From Nitriliruptor sp040882075 (GTDB lineage Bacteria; Actinomycetota; Nitriliruptoria; Nitriliruptorales; Nitriliruptoraceae): DNA of 64,000 nt. This document shows positions 17,106 through 26,461 of this stretch, in pieces. The translations under genes and the position numbers were made by a program. Every line of letters starts with the position of its first letter. Positions within the stretch are counted from its first letter, which is position 1. The notes below the pieces were generated by a model. The model was not told the origin of the DNA and did not search any database. It saw only the letters and a program-made list of their open reading frames with translations. Location: NCBI RefSeq assembly GCF_040882075.1, contig NZ_JBBEBZ010000171.1:7166-71165 (forward strand). The letters are read 5' to 3'.

Positions 17106-18764
17106 TCAGATCTGCTCGTCCTCGCGGACGGGCATGTCGCCCGGGTAGCGGATGGCCTCGATCAGCTCCTGCATCCGCGCGCTCGGCGGCGGAGCGCTCA
17201 GGGCGACCGGGATGGCCACCGCGAGGTTGAGCAGGGCACCGATGAAGCCGATGCCTTCGGCGCTGATGCCGAACCAGGTCTCCATCCCCGCGTACTGGGT
17301 CGCGATGATGTAGAAGGCGGTGAAGCTGATCCCGACCGTCAGCCCGGCCACGGCACCTCGGGCGTTGAACCGTTTCCAGAAGATCCCGAGGACGATCGCC
17401 GGGAAGAAGCTGGACGCAGCAAGACCGAACGCCCAGGCCACGACCTGCGCCACGAAACCCGGTGGCGAGATACCGAAGTACCCGGCGATCAGGATGCCGC
17501 CGGCCATCGCCCAGCGACCGACCTTGAGCTGCTGCTTCTCGGTCGCGTGCGGGCGGAAGCGCTTGTAGTAGACGTCGTGCGCGACCGACGACGATATGAC
17601 GATGAGCAGTCCCGCCGCGGTGGACAGCGCGGCGGCCAGACCACCGGCGGCGACGAGTCCGACCACCCACGCCGGCAGGCCAGCGATCTCGGGGTTGGCC
17701 AGGACGATGATGTCGTTGCTGACCGTGAGCTCGTTGGTCGCCTCGTCCGGTGTGTAGTCGACGATGCCGTCGCCATCGAGGTCGTCGATGGTGATCAGCC
17801 CGATCTCCTGCCAGTTCTGGACCCACTGCTCCTGTTGATCGACCGGGGTCTGCGACACGTCGTTGATGAGGTTGGTCTTGGCGAACACGCCGATGGCCGG
17901 CGCGGTCGTGTAGAGCAGCGCGATGAAGAGCAGCGCCCAGAACGCCGAGAACCGGGCTGCCCGCACGCTCTTGGCGGTGTAGAAGCGGACGATCACGTGG
18001 GGCAGACCGGCGGTCCCGATCATCAGCGAGGCGGTCGCGAGCATGATGTCGAGCTGGCTGCGTTCAACGAACGGGGCCGAGTACGCCGCGAACCCGAGCT
18101 CCTCCTGCAGCACATCGAGCTCCGCCAGGACCGCACCGAACGACAGGTGCGGGACGGGGTTGCCGCCGAGCTGCTGGGCGATGGCGAACGCCGGGATGAG
18201 GTAGGCGACGATCAGGACGGTGTACTGCGCGACCTGCACCCAGGTGATCCCTTTCATGCCGCCGAGCACGGCGTAGAAGAGCACCACGGCCATGCCGATG
18301 ACGACGCCGACGCCGACGTTCACCTGGAGGAAGCGTCCGAAGACGATCCCGACGCCCTGCATCTGACCGACCACGTAGGTGAACGACACGAAGATGGCCG
18401 CGAGCGCCGCGACCAGGCGCGCGGTGGCCGAGTAGCGATCACCGAAGAAGTCCGGGACCGTGAACTTGCCGAACTTGCGCAGGTAGGGCGCGAGCAGCAC
18501 CGCGAGGAGCACGTACCCGCCCGTCCAACCCATCAGGTAGAAGGACGCGTCGTAGCCGCCGAAGGCGACGATGCCGGCCATCGAGATGAAGGATGCGGCC
18601 GACATCCAGTCCGCCGCGATCGCGGCGCCGTTCGCCGGCGCGGGGATGCCCTTGCCGGCGACGTAGAAGCCCTCCGTGGTGTTGACCCGGCTCCGCCACG
18701 CGATGAAGAAGTAGAGGCCGAAGGTGAGGACGACGAAGAAGATGGTCCAACCGAGGATGCCCAC
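17106..18764 (-). CDS. Sodium:solute symporter, ActP-like
   Basis: 552 residues with 13 or so membrane helices. Member of the SSS family that couples sodium entry to uptake of a carboxylate such as acetate. Typical sequences include NTTEGFYVAGKGIPAPANGA near the N-terminus, GGMKGITWVQVAQYTVLIVA and GLAAALSTAAGLLIVISSS. GTG 18764 follows the upstream stop by one base, and the upstream gene encodes a DUF4212 small subunit, the usual partner of this subclass. Confidence 0.92.
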   Translation of the reverse strand: MGILGWTIFFVVLTFGLYFFIAWRSRVNTTEGFYVAGKGIPAPANGAAIAADWMSAASFISMAGIVAFGGYDASFYLMGWTGGYVLLAVLLAPYLRKFGKFTVPDFFGDRYSATARLVAALAAIFVSFTYVVGQMQGVGIVFGRFLQVNVGVGVVIGMAVVLFYAVLGGMKGITWVQVAQYTVLIVAYLIPAFAIAQQLGGNPVPHLSFGAVLAELDVLQEELGFAAYSAPFVERSQLDIMLATASLMIGTAGLPHVIVRFYTAKSVRAARFSAFWALLFIALLYTTAPAIGVFAKTNLINDVSQTPVDQQEQWVQNWQEIGLITIDDLDGDGIVDYTPDEATNELTVSNDIIVLANPEIAGLPAWVVGLVAAGGLAAALSTAAGLLIVISSSVAHDVYYKRFRPHATEKQQLKVGRWAMAGGILIAGYFGISPPGFVAQVVAWAFGLAASSFFPAIVLGIFWKRFNARGAVAGLTVGISFTAFYIIATQYAGMETWFGISAEGIGFIGALLNLAVAIPVALSAPPPSARMQELIEAIRYPGDMPVREDEQI

Positions 18765-18765
18765 G

Positions 18766-19047
18766 TCAGTGCCTCCGCCCGTGCTCGTCGCGTTCGGACA
18801 CGCCGAACTCGTCGTCGAGGCGGTCCATCCGCAGCACGTAGATGCCGATCAGCACCACGAAGGTGATGATCGACCCCTGCTGGGCGAACCAGAACCCGAG
18901 CGGCACGTCGAAGAGGGTGCCGAGCTCGTTCATCGGCTCCACGAACAGGATGCCGGCGCCGAACGAGACGGCGAACCACACCGCGAGCAGGCCCGCGATC
19001 AACCGCACGTTCTTGCGCCAGTACGTCTTGCGTTGCCCGTCGTCCAC
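18766..19047 (-). CDS. DUF4212 small subunit of the ActP-like symporter
   Basis: 93 residues from GTG 19047, with GGGAG upstream. Two membrane helices (LIAGLLAVWFAVSFGAGILF and GSIITFVVLIGIYVL) flank the typical YWRKNVRL start and the GFWFAQQGS turn of DUF4212. Such proteins are encoded directly before SSS symporters and probably stabilise or regulate them. Confidence 0.9.
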   Translation of the reverse strand: MDDGQRKTYWRKNVRLIAGLLAVWFAVSFGAGILFVEPMNELGTLFDVPLGFWFAQQGSIITFVVLIGIYVLRMDRLDDEFGVSERDEHGRRH

Positions 19048-19310
19048 GGTGCTCCCTCTCCCAAGGTGTCGTGCGGGACACGCCACCGCGGGCTCACGCA
19101 CGGGGTGGCGCCGGGATCCACGCTGTCGCCCTCGACGCCTCCGAGCAACGGCCACCTCCCGAACGGTCGCCGCGCCACCCCGGGCGGCGCGAGCGGGACG
19201 GAGGTGACGTCCGGCGGCGGTGGCCGACCGTTCGTCCCGGCTGCCGGTCCGGTGGCAGGGTGCTGGCGACCGCTGGTCACCCCGCCCACGGCCCGGCGCT
19301 CAGCGGTCCG

Positions 19311-19316
19311 TAGGGT
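19311..19316 (+). promoter_or_regulatory. -10-like TAGGGT, probable leaderless promoter
   Basis: TAGGGT ends six bases before GTG 19323, so the transcript for the four-helix membrane protein probably starts at the initiation codon. Confidence 0.45.
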
Positions 19317-19322
19317 CGGGCT

Positions 19323-19763
19323 GTGAACACCTCATCCCCGTCCGCGTCCCGGACCGCCGCGACACCGCCCGCCTCGCCTCGTGGCGCGGCACCACACCGT
19401 GCGGATCGGCGGCTCATCATCGCGGCGATCATCGTGCTCGTCGGTGCCGTCACCCCCTGGATCGACACGGTGGGCGGCAACGTCCTCGGGGTGCAGGGAG
19501 GTGGCCTCTACACCCTGTCCGCCGGTGGGATCGGGCTCGCCGGCGCCTTCATCCGGCGCCGCGGTCTCGCGCTGGCTCACGCCCTCGTGCTCGCGATCAC
19601 GCCGCTCGCGATCGGCGGCTGGCAGGTCGCGCGGCTCGTGGCGATCGGGTGCGACTTCCGCGTGTGCGCGCCCTCGTTCGGGCTCGTGCTGACCCTGATC
19701 GGCGGCTTCCTGGCTGCGCTCGCGACCCGGCAGCTGCTCGCCCGTGCGGACCCCGCATCCTGA
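19323..19763 (+). CDS. Four-helix membrane protein, unknown function
   Basis: 146 residues with a 28-residue Ser/Pro/Arg-rich N-terminus and four predicted membrane helices (IIAAIIVLVGAVTPWID, LSAGGIGLAGAFI, LALAHALVLAITPLAIGG, FGLVLTLIGGFLAALATRQL). Two cysteines in GCDFRVCAPS face one side between helices 3 and 4. No family recognised. It lies just before the second symporter cluster. Confidence 0.75.
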   Translation: MNTSSPSASRTAATPPASPRGAAPHRADRRLIIAAIIVLVGAVTPWIDTVGGNVLGVQGGGLYTLSAGGIGLAGAFIRRRGLALAHALVLAITPLAIGGWQVARLVAIGCDFRVCAPSFGLVLTLIGGFLAALATRQLLARADPAS

Positions 19764-19780
19764 GCGGGCACGACGGGGGC

Positions 19781-19786
19781 TACGGT
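19781..19786 (+). promoter_or_regulatory. -10-like TACGGT before the second symporter cluster
   Basis: TACGGT ends eight bases before GTG 19795 and supports that codon as the start of the small symporter subunit and of the four-gene operon. Confidence 0.35.
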
Positions 19787-19794
19787 CCCTCGTC

Positions 19795-20157
19795 GTGGGA
19801 GCCTGGACGGGAGACCGACGCGACACCGGTACCGACGCGGCGGATGACGCGACGGCCGGTTTCTCCTCGTCGACCGATACGCCGGCCGAGGTCGACGCGG
19901 CCGCGCAGACCCAGCTGCGCACCGCCCTGGGCTACGGACTGGTCTTCCTGCTCGTGACGGGCACGGTCCCCGCGCTCACGCTCCTGCTGCCGTGGTGGAG
20001 CGAGTCACGTCTGGCGGGCGGCCTGTCCCCGAACTTCCTCGTGGCAGCGGTGGGCCTGTACGTGTTCTTCCTCGTGCTCGGCATCGCGGCCGCCACGCTC
20101 GCGAGCTCCATCGAGGACCGGATGCTCGGCGGCCCCGACCCGGACGGCGGCCCGTGA
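19795..20157 (+). CDS. Two-helix small membrane protein, probable symporter partner
   Basis: 120 residues if GTG 19795 is used; an in-frame GTG at 19744 would add 17. A hydrophilic N-terminus is followed by two helices (YGLVFLLVTGTVPALTLLLP and NFLVAAVGLYVFFLVLGIAA). The layout matches the small subunits (DUF485 or DUF4212 type) encoded before SSS symporters, though the sequence itself is not clearly either family. The stop overlaps the symporter start (GTGA). Confidence 0.72.
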   Translation: MGAWTGDRRDTGTDAADDATAGFSSSTDTPAEVDAAAQTQLRTALGYGLVFLLVTGTVPALTLLLPWWSESRLAGGLSPNFLVAAVGLYVFFLVLGIAAATLASSIEDRMLGGPDPDGGP

Positions 20158-21860
20158 GGTCGCTCGACCTCGCGACCCTGATGCTCTTCGGGTTCGTGGT
20201 GGTGGCCACCTCCGCGCTCGCCTGGCACCGCACACGGACCACGACCCTGGACTTCTTCCTCGCCGGGCGACGCACGGGGACCGCGACCAACGCCTGCGCG
20301 ATCTGCGGCGACTACCTGTCGGCGGCCTCGTTCCTCGGAGTCGCCGCGGCCGTGTACGCCTCCGGGCTCGACGGCGTCTGGTACGCGACCGGGTTCGCCG
20401 CGGGCTTCGTCCCGGTGCTGCTCTTCGTCGCGGCGCCGCTGCGGCGGCTCGGCGCCGTGTCCCTGCCCGACTTCCTGGCGACCAGGTTCGCCCCACCGAC
20501 GGTCGGCCGCGACGCCGCCGCCGCGCACGCGACCGACCGGGTCCGGCTCGTGGCCGTCGTGGCGGTCGAGCTGGTGATCCTGTCCTACCTCGTGCCGCAG
20601 GCGGTGGGCAGCGGCATGACCTGGGAGCTGCTCGTCGGCACGGGGATGCTCGGCCTCAGCCCGTACGCCACGGGGGTCATCGTGTCCGCGACCGCCGTCA
20701 GCGCCGTCGTCGTGGTGGGCGGCATGCGCGGCACCACCTGGAACCAGGCGCTCCAGTTCGGCTTCCTCCTGGCCGTGCTGGTGTGGCTGGTGGCGATCGT
20801 GACCGCAGGCGGGTTCCGCTACGACGTCGCTGTCGAGGAAGCCAGCACCGGTCCGCTGACCGCCGTCGTCGGCGACGAGCTCCAGACCGTGCCCGACCGG
20901 ATCCACGGTGGGGACGCGAGCTTCGCTCGGCCCGGGGCGCGGTACGGCGCCACCGGTCAGGCGGCCCTCCTGGTCACGCTCGTTCTCGGCACCGCAGGTC
21001 TCCCCCACGTGATGAACCGCTACTTCACCTCCCCGACCGGACGCGCAGCGCGGACCACGACCGTGTGGGTCCTCGGTCTGGCGGGGATCTTCTACGCACT
21101 CGCGGTGCTGCTGGGCACGGCCGCGCGCGTCCTGATCCCCCGCGCAGCGGACGAACCGTGGCTCGCAGCACTCACCGTCGACGGCGTGCTGCGTGTCCCC
21201 GAACACGCACTGCTCGTCCTCGGACGGATCGTCGCCGGGACGACCGGGATCGGTCTCGTCGCCACGGCCGCCTTCGCCGCGATGGTGTCGACGATCGGTG
21301 GCCTGCTCCTGGCCGCGGCGGCCTCGTGGGGGCACGACGTGGTCACCCAGGTGCTCCGACCGGACGCCGGTCCCGGCGAAGCGGTCGCCGCGGGACGTGT
21401 CGCGATCGTCGTGGTGTCCGCGCTGGCCGCGCTCGTCGCGTTGGCGGTGGAGCCGTCCCGGTTGCTCGGCATCTTCCCCTCCGTCATCGCCACGATGGTG
21501 ACCTGGGCGTTCGCGCTCGCGGGCAGCGCGATCACCCCGACCCTGCTCACCAGCATCTGGTGGCGGGGCACCACCGCACGGGGCGCCGTCGCCGGCATCG
21601 TGGTGGGCGGGGTGACCGCGGTGACCGCCCTGGTGGTCGGGCTCTGGAGCGGCGCCGACCCGAGCGTGGGGATCGGCGCCATCCTGCTCGCGCCGACGCT
21701 CGTCGCGGCCCCGCTGTCGACGCTCGCGGTCGCCGTCGTCTCACGGCGCGACCCGGACCCTGGCGATGCGACGGAGGCGTGGGTCCGCATGCACGGGACG
21801 GCGGCGGACCGGCAGGTGGAGCGCATGACCGCGCTCACCCTGCGGGGAGGCCGGCGGTGA
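20154..21860 (+). CDS. Sodium:solute symporter (SSS family) under LytS/LytTR control
   Basis: 568 residues, 13 predicted helices. N-terminal TLDFFLAGRRTGTATNACAI and GDYLSAASFLGVAAAVYASG, then GGMRGTTWNQALQFGFLLAV, are typical of the ActP-like SSS branch, which imports acetate, pyruvate or related carboxylates with sodium. The genes before and after are both joined to it by GTGA overlaps. The LytS kinase and LytTR regulator downstream suggest that the same substrate is sensed and imported; that is inference. Confidence 0.9.
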   Translation: MRSLDLATLMLFGFVVVATSALAWHRTRTTTLDFFLAGRRTGTATNACAICGDYLSAASFLGVAAAVYASGLDGVWYATGFAAGFVPVLLFVAAPLRRLGAVSLPDFLATRFAPPTVGRDAAAAHATDRVRLVAVVAVELVILSYLVPQAVGSGMTWELLVGTGMLGLSPYATGVIVSATAVSAVVVVGGMRGTTWNQALQFGFLLAVLVWLVAIVTAGGFRYDVAVEEASTGPLTAVVGDELQTVPDRIHGGDASFARPGARYGATGQAALLVTLVLGTAGLPHVMNRYFTSPTGRAARTTTVWVLGLAGIFYALAVLLGTAARVLIPRAADEPWLAALTVDGVLRVPEHALLVLGRIVAGTTGIGLVATAAFAAMVSTIGGLLLAAAASWGHDVVTQVLRPDAGPGEAVAAGRVAIVVVSALAALVALAVEPSRLLGIFPSVIATMVTWAFALAGSAITPTLLTSIWWRGTTARGAVAGIVVGGVTAVTALVVGLWSGADPSVGIGAILLAPTLVAAPLSTLAVAVVSRRDPDPGDATEAWVRMHGTAADRQVERMTALTLRGGRR

Positions 21861-23107
21861 CCGTCGCCCCCCTCGTCGTGGTCGTCACCCTGGTGTGGGT
21901 GGTGGTCGCCGTGGTGAGCCAGCAGCTCGCCGACCCGCCGCTGTCGGCGGGTCTGACGATCACCGCGGGCGTGATCCTCACCGACGTGCTGATCGTCGGG
22001 TACGCCTCGACGCTGCGCGGTCCACGTGCGCGCCGTCGGCGGATCGCGATCCCCGTCCCGACCACGGGGGCCATGGAGGACGGGCTCAGCCGCAGCTCGG
22101 CCCGCCGCACCGTCGAACTGCTCCGGCCGCTGCTCGGCGGGGATGCCGTCGCGATCACCGACCGGGAACGGATGCTCGCGTTCGTCGGACCCGGCCACGA
22201 CCACCACGCCGAGGGGTCCGCGCTGTGGACCCCAGCACGCGAACGGACCTTCAGCACCGGTGAGACGGTGGTCGTCACCGGCGGGCTCGGGTGCCCGGAG
22301 CCGGGCTGCCCCCTCCGCACCGCGACCATCGCTCCCCTCGTGGTCCGCGACACCATCGTCGGGTCGGTGACCGTCTACCGGACGGCGGAACCTCCGCCGG
22401 ACTCCGAGCTGGTCGCGTCCGTGGCCGGGATCCTGTCGCTGACACTCGACCTCGCCGACCTCCAGGCGGAGGCGCGCAGGAGCTCGGATGCGCGGCTCGA
22501 GGCCCTCCGGTCCCAGATCAACCCGCATTTCCTGTTCAACACCCTGAACACGATCGCGGCGCGCGTCCGCACCGACCCGGAGGCGGCCCGCCAGCTGCTG
22601 ATCCGGCTCGCGGACTTCTTCCGCTACGCGGTCCGCCAGCACGGCCAGTTCGCGGAGTTCGCGCAGGAGTACGCCTTCGTGCGGACCTACGTCACCCTCG
22701 AGCAGGCCCGTTTCGGCGACGAGCTCGAGGTCGACCTCGACGTCGACCCTCAGGTGCTCGGTGTCGCGGTCCCGGTGCTCGTGATCCAGCCGCTGATCGA
22801 GAACGCCATCAAGCACGGGGTGGCGGCCAAGGTCGGCCGGGGACGCGTGACGCTGCGAGCCCGGGTCGATCCGCTGGCACAGGTGGTCGAGGTGGTGGTC
22901 CGCGACGACGGCGTCGGGATGGACCCGGCGCAGCTCGAGCAGGTCCTGCGGGGCGCTCCCGCCGGTGACGGGCACGGCGTCGGGCTGGCGAACATCGCCG
23001 AGCGGCTGCAGCTCCTCTACGGCGACCGCCACGAGGTGGACGTACGGTCCACCCTCGGCGAGGGGACCACCGTCCGCCTCCGGCTACCGATGCGACCGCC
23101 CCGGTGA
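21857..23107 (+). CDS. LytS-family sensor histidine kinase
   Basis: 416 residues. Two N-terminal membrane helices replace the usual 5TM-Lyt receptor. A GAF-like domain follows (about 80-205), with the cysteine pair GGLGCPEPGCPL inside it. The His_kinase motif INPHFLFNTLNTIAA carries His224, and the ATP-binding domain has VIQPLIENAIKHGV plus GHGVGLANIAERL. GTGA overlap with the symporter gene makes it part of one operon. It should phosphorylate the LytTR regulator next door. Confidence 0.92.
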   Translation: MTVAPLVVVVTLVWVVVAVVSQQLADPPLSAGLTITAGVILTDVLIVGYASTLRGPRARRRRIAIPVPTTGAMEDGLSRSSARRTVELLRPLLGGDAVAITDRERMLAFVGPGHDHHAEGSALWTPARERTFSTGETVVVTGGLGCPEPGCPLRTATIAPLVVRDTIVGSVTVYRTAEPPPDSELVASVAGILSLTLDLADLQAEARRSSDARLEALRSQINPHFLFNTLNTIAARVRTDPEAARQLLIRLADFFRYAVRQHGQFAEFAQEYAFVRTYVTLEQARFGDELEVDLDVDPQVLGVAVPVLVIQPLIENAIKHGVAAKVGRGRVTLRARVDPLAQVVEVVVRDDGVGMDPAQLEQVLRGAPAGDGHGVGLANIAERLQLLYGDRHEVDVRSTLGEGTTVRLRLPMRPPR

Positions 23108-23147
23108 TCAGCGCGCGTCCGAGGACGACCAGAGACAGGGATCGACG

Positions 23148-23987
23148 GTGACAGCCCGCTGCCTGATCGTCGACGACGAGGCTCCCGCTCGCGACGAGTT
23201 GCGTCACCTGCTGGCACGCTTCGACGACGTCGAGGTGGTCGGCGAAGCGACGACCGCGGAGGAGGCCAAGGTCCTGCTGGACGCGGTCGACTACGACGTG
23301 CTCCTGCTCGACGTCCGCATGCCCGGCGTCGGTGGTCTCGCGCTGGCCCGCGAGCTGCAGGTCGGTCGCGCGACCGCGGACGGGGAGACGAGCCGGGCTC
23401 CGGCGATCATCTTCACGACCGCCTACGCCGACCACGCCGTCGAGGCGTTCGACCTCGCTGCGACCGACTACCTGATCAAGCCCTTCGACGCCGAACGGCT
23501 GCGCCGCGCGCTCGACCGCGCGCTCGGACGCGCCCCGGACCGCCGGGAGGACGACGGGGACGCGGCGTCGGACGCCCGCGAGACCGCGGTGACCGACGGG
23601 TCCGCGCCGCAGAGCACGCCGCGGCAAGGAATCCGGCTGCCCGTCCACCGGGGTGACCGGATCATCCTCGTCGACGAGGTGCGGGTCGCCTTCGCCGAGG
23701 CCGCGCGCGGGTACGCCGAGCTCAAGCTCGTCGCACCGGGCGGCGCGCCGACCCCGCTCGTCGAGGACAAGCTACTCACCAGCTACACCCTCGCTGACCT
23801 CGAGACGCGCTTCTCCGACGGCTTCGTCCGAACGCACCGCTCCTACCTGGTCAACCTCCGCCACGTCCGCGAGGTGATCCCGCAGGTCGGCGGGACCCTG
23901 CAGTTGGTCATGGCCGATCACGACCGAGCCGTGGTCCCCGTGGCCCGACGGCAGGCCGCGGCGGTCCGCGCGCGGCTAGGGGTCTGA
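23148..23987 (+). CDS. LytTR-family response regulator
   Basis: 279 residues from GTG 23148. The receiver domain has VDDE at its N-terminus, phospho-acceptor Asp55 in LLLDVRMPG and YLIKPF near 108. A disordered linker leads to a LytTR DNA-binding domain with FVRTHRSYLVNLRHVREV. Partner of the LytS kinase encoded 40 bases upstream. LytTR regulators usually act on imperfect direct repeats upstream of transporter genes; I did not identify such a site here. Confidence 0.93.
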   Translation: MTARCLIVDDEAPARDELRHLLARFDDVEVVGEATTAEEAKVLLDAVDYDVLLLDVRMPGVGGLALARELQVGRATADGETSRAPAIIFTTAYADHAVEAFDLAATDYLIKPFDAERLRRALDRALGRAPDRREDDGDAASDARETAVTDGSAPQSTPRQGIRLPVHRGDRIILVDEVRVAFAEAARGYAELKLVAPGGAPTPLVEDKLLTSYTLADLETRFSDGFVRTHRSYLVNLRHVREVIPQVGGTLQLVMADHDRAVVPVARRQAAAVRARLGV

Positions 23988-24150
23988 CCGGACGCCCGCG
24001 GCCGACGCACGTCTGCCTCGGCGCGGCGACGTTCCCGCGTCGCCGAGCGACACCCCACCGGGCGGGCCACCGGCCCGAGGCTCGGGGACAGACGTGAGTG
24101 GCGCAGCGTGGCGAGGCTCGCCGGGTGGTGACCCCGGTGAGGTGTCGACG

Positions 24151-24257
24151 TTCTGCGAGCGTGAGCACCGGTGCTCGTCGGCCTCCTCGCCCTCTACGTG
24201 GGAGACCGGACGGTCGCCGAGGAGCTCGCCCAGGACACCCTGGTCCGCGTGTGCGAG
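24151..24257 (+). pseudogene. ECF/SigE-like sigma factor remnant (region 2), frameshifted
   Basis: One frame reads FCEREHR up to 24171, then the next frame continues VLVGLLALYVGDRTVAEELA and QDTLVRVCE to 24257. Together these match sigma region 2 of actinobacterial ECF factors, where the two pieces are continuous. The frameshift, the missing start and the loss of everything after region 2.2 make it non-functional. The 3' edge runs straight into the shared promoter motif of the following MFS gene. The wider gap 23988-24348 holds nothing else I can recognise. Confidence 0.8.
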
Positions 24258-24313
24258 TGCACGAGATCCGCACATACCTTCGACCGCACCGCCACACGCG
24301 CATCGTAGGGTCC
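24258..24313 (+). promoter_or_regulatory. Promoter/operator A of the MFS gene, shared with the two-component operon
   Basis: GATCCGCACAT (24264-24274) and TCGTAGGGTCC (24303-24313) are 39 bases apart. The same two blocks recur at 38 bases apart before the OmpR-type regulator (site B). TAGGGT at 24306-24311 is a plausible -10. The upstream block resembles the CACAG/CGCACA direct-repeat operators common before actinobacterial OmpR-type systems. I infer that the regulator at 25748 controls both promoters. Confidence 0.6.
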
Positions 24314-24348
24314 GGGCGGCACACCTCCGACCGACGGGTGCACGACTC

Positions 24349-25662
24349 GTGAGTTCCTTCAGCGACCGCTTCCACGCGACCTTCGTCGCGTCGGAAGCCA
24401 GCGATCCCTCGGAGCTCGCTCCCGAGGTGGCCGCCGCGGTGCCGAGCAACGCCACGCGCCTGGTGTCCGCTCACACCCTCCAGAACGTCGGTGACCTCGT
24501 CGTGGACGCCAAGACGGTGCTCACCTGGCTGGTCGCCGCGACCGGTGCACCCGCGGCGATCGTGGGGCTGCTGGTGCCGATCCGCGACGCCGGATCGATG
24601 GTGCCGCAGGTGTTCCTCGCACCCCGGGTACGGCGGCTCGCGGTCCGCAAGTGGGTCTGGGTCGGGGGCGGTCTCCTCCAGGCGGTCGCGGTCGTCGCGA
24701 TGGCGCTCGTCACGGCGACCCTGACCGGCACGGCGGCGGGGGTCGGCCTGCTCGGCACGCTGGCGGTCTTCTCGCTGGCTCGTGCCGCGTCCTCGTTCGC
24801 CTCCAAGGACGTGCTCGGGCGCACGCTGCCGAAGGGGCAGCGTGGCCAGATCAGCGGGCTGAGCACGGTCGGGGCGGGGCTCGCGGCGATCAGCGTGGGC
24901 TCGCTGATGCGGTTCGTCGGCGGGCAGGACACACCGACCTCGACCTACGCCTGGCTCCTCGTCGCCGCGGCCGCCGTCTGGGTCGCCGCGGCCGCCGTCT
25001 ACTCGCGCGTTCGCGAGGCACCGGGTGAGCGTGACGACGGTCCCGCCGAGTCCCCGATCGCGCACGCCGTCGAGCTGCTCCGCGACGACGCACCCTTCCG
25101 CCGGTTCGTCACGACCCGCTCGCTGCTGCTCGTGTCCGCGCTGAGCCCGCCGTTCGTGGTCGCGCTGGCGACCGAGCGAGGCGGTGCCGGGCTGCAGGGC
25201 CTCGGAGCGTTCGTCATCTCCAGCGGCATCGCGGCGCTCATCACGGGCCGGTTCTGGGGGCGCGCGTCCGACCGCTCGAGCCGGGCGACCATGCAGTGGG
25301 CCGCCGGGCTCTCCGCGACGGTCATCGTGCTGTTCGTGGCTGCCGTCCAGGTCGATGCCATCGCCGAACTGCAGCTCGTGTACCCCGGCGCCTACCTGCT
25401 GCTCGCCGTCGCACACACGGGGTCACGGATCGGGCGCAAGACCTACGTGGTCGACCTCGCCGAGGGCAACGAGCGGACCGACTACATCGCGGTGTCGAAC
25501 ACGGCGATGGGGTTGATCCTGCTCATCGCCGGGGGCCTGAGCGCCGCAGCTGCGACCATCGGCGCCGAGGTCGCGCTGCTGTTCCTCGCGGCGCTCGGCG
25601 TGCTCGGCGTGGTGGTCGCCGCCTCGCTCCCCGAGGTCAGCGCCGGCGCCGAGCACCCCTGA
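24349..25662 (+). CDS. MFS-type transporter
   Basis: 437 residues from GTG 24349, with about 11 predicted helices. The first 50 residues are hydrophilic. Loop sequences such as ASKDVLGRTLPKGQRGQISG and FWGRASDRSSRATMQW follow major-facilitator patterns. Direction and substrate cannot be told from sequence. Because its promoter shares a long-spaced motif with the next two-component operon, it is probably part of that system's response, for instance as an exporter under envelope stress. Confidence 0.85.
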   Translation: MSSFSDRFHATFVASEASDPSELAPEVAAAVPSNATRLVSAHTLQNVGDLVVDAKTVLTWLVAATGAPAAIVGLLVPIRDAGSMVPQVFLAPRVRRLAVRKWVWVGGGLLQAVAVVAMALVTATLTGTAAGVGLLGTLAVFSLARAASSFASKDVLGRTLPKGQRGQISGLSTVGAGLAAISVGSLMRFVGGQDTPTSTYAWLLVAAAAVWVAAAAVYSRVREAPGERDDGPAESPIAHAVELLRDDAPFRRFVTTRSLLLVSALSPPFVVALATERGGAGLQGLGAFVISSGIAALITGRFWGRASDRSSRATMQWAAGLSATVIVLFVAAVQVDAIAELQLVYPGAYLLLAVAHTGSRIGRKTYVVDLAEGNERTDYIAVSNTAMGLILLIAGGLSAAAATIGAEVALLFLAALGVLGVVVAASLPEVSAGAEHP

Positions 25663-25686
25663 GCCGGGACAGCGCTCCCCCGGGTC

Positions 25687-25742
25687 TGCACAGGATCCGC
25701 ACATCACCGCCACAGGTCACCGACACCGGCGTCGTAGTGTCC
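25687..25742 (+). promoter_or_regulatory. Promoter/operator B of the OmpR-type operon, leaderless start
   Basis: GATCCGCACAT at 25694-25704 and TCGTAGTGTCC at 25732-25742 repeat the arrangement of site A. Additional CCGCCACAGG sequence lies between them. The -10-like TAGTGT (25735-25740) ends seven bases before ATG 25748, so the message is probably leaderless. The layout fits an autoregulated two-component operon. Confidence 0.6.
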
Positions 25743-25747
25743 AGTCC

Positions 25748-26457
<710 letters not shown>

Positions 26458-26461
<4 letters not shown>

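Noticed and set aside
14760..18866. Very long plus-strand reading frame of 1368 codons
   Set aside because: It lies antisense to the hemolysin III, acyl-CoA synthetase and symporter genes, has Arg/Gly/Asp-rich composition and no domain; open only because of high GC.
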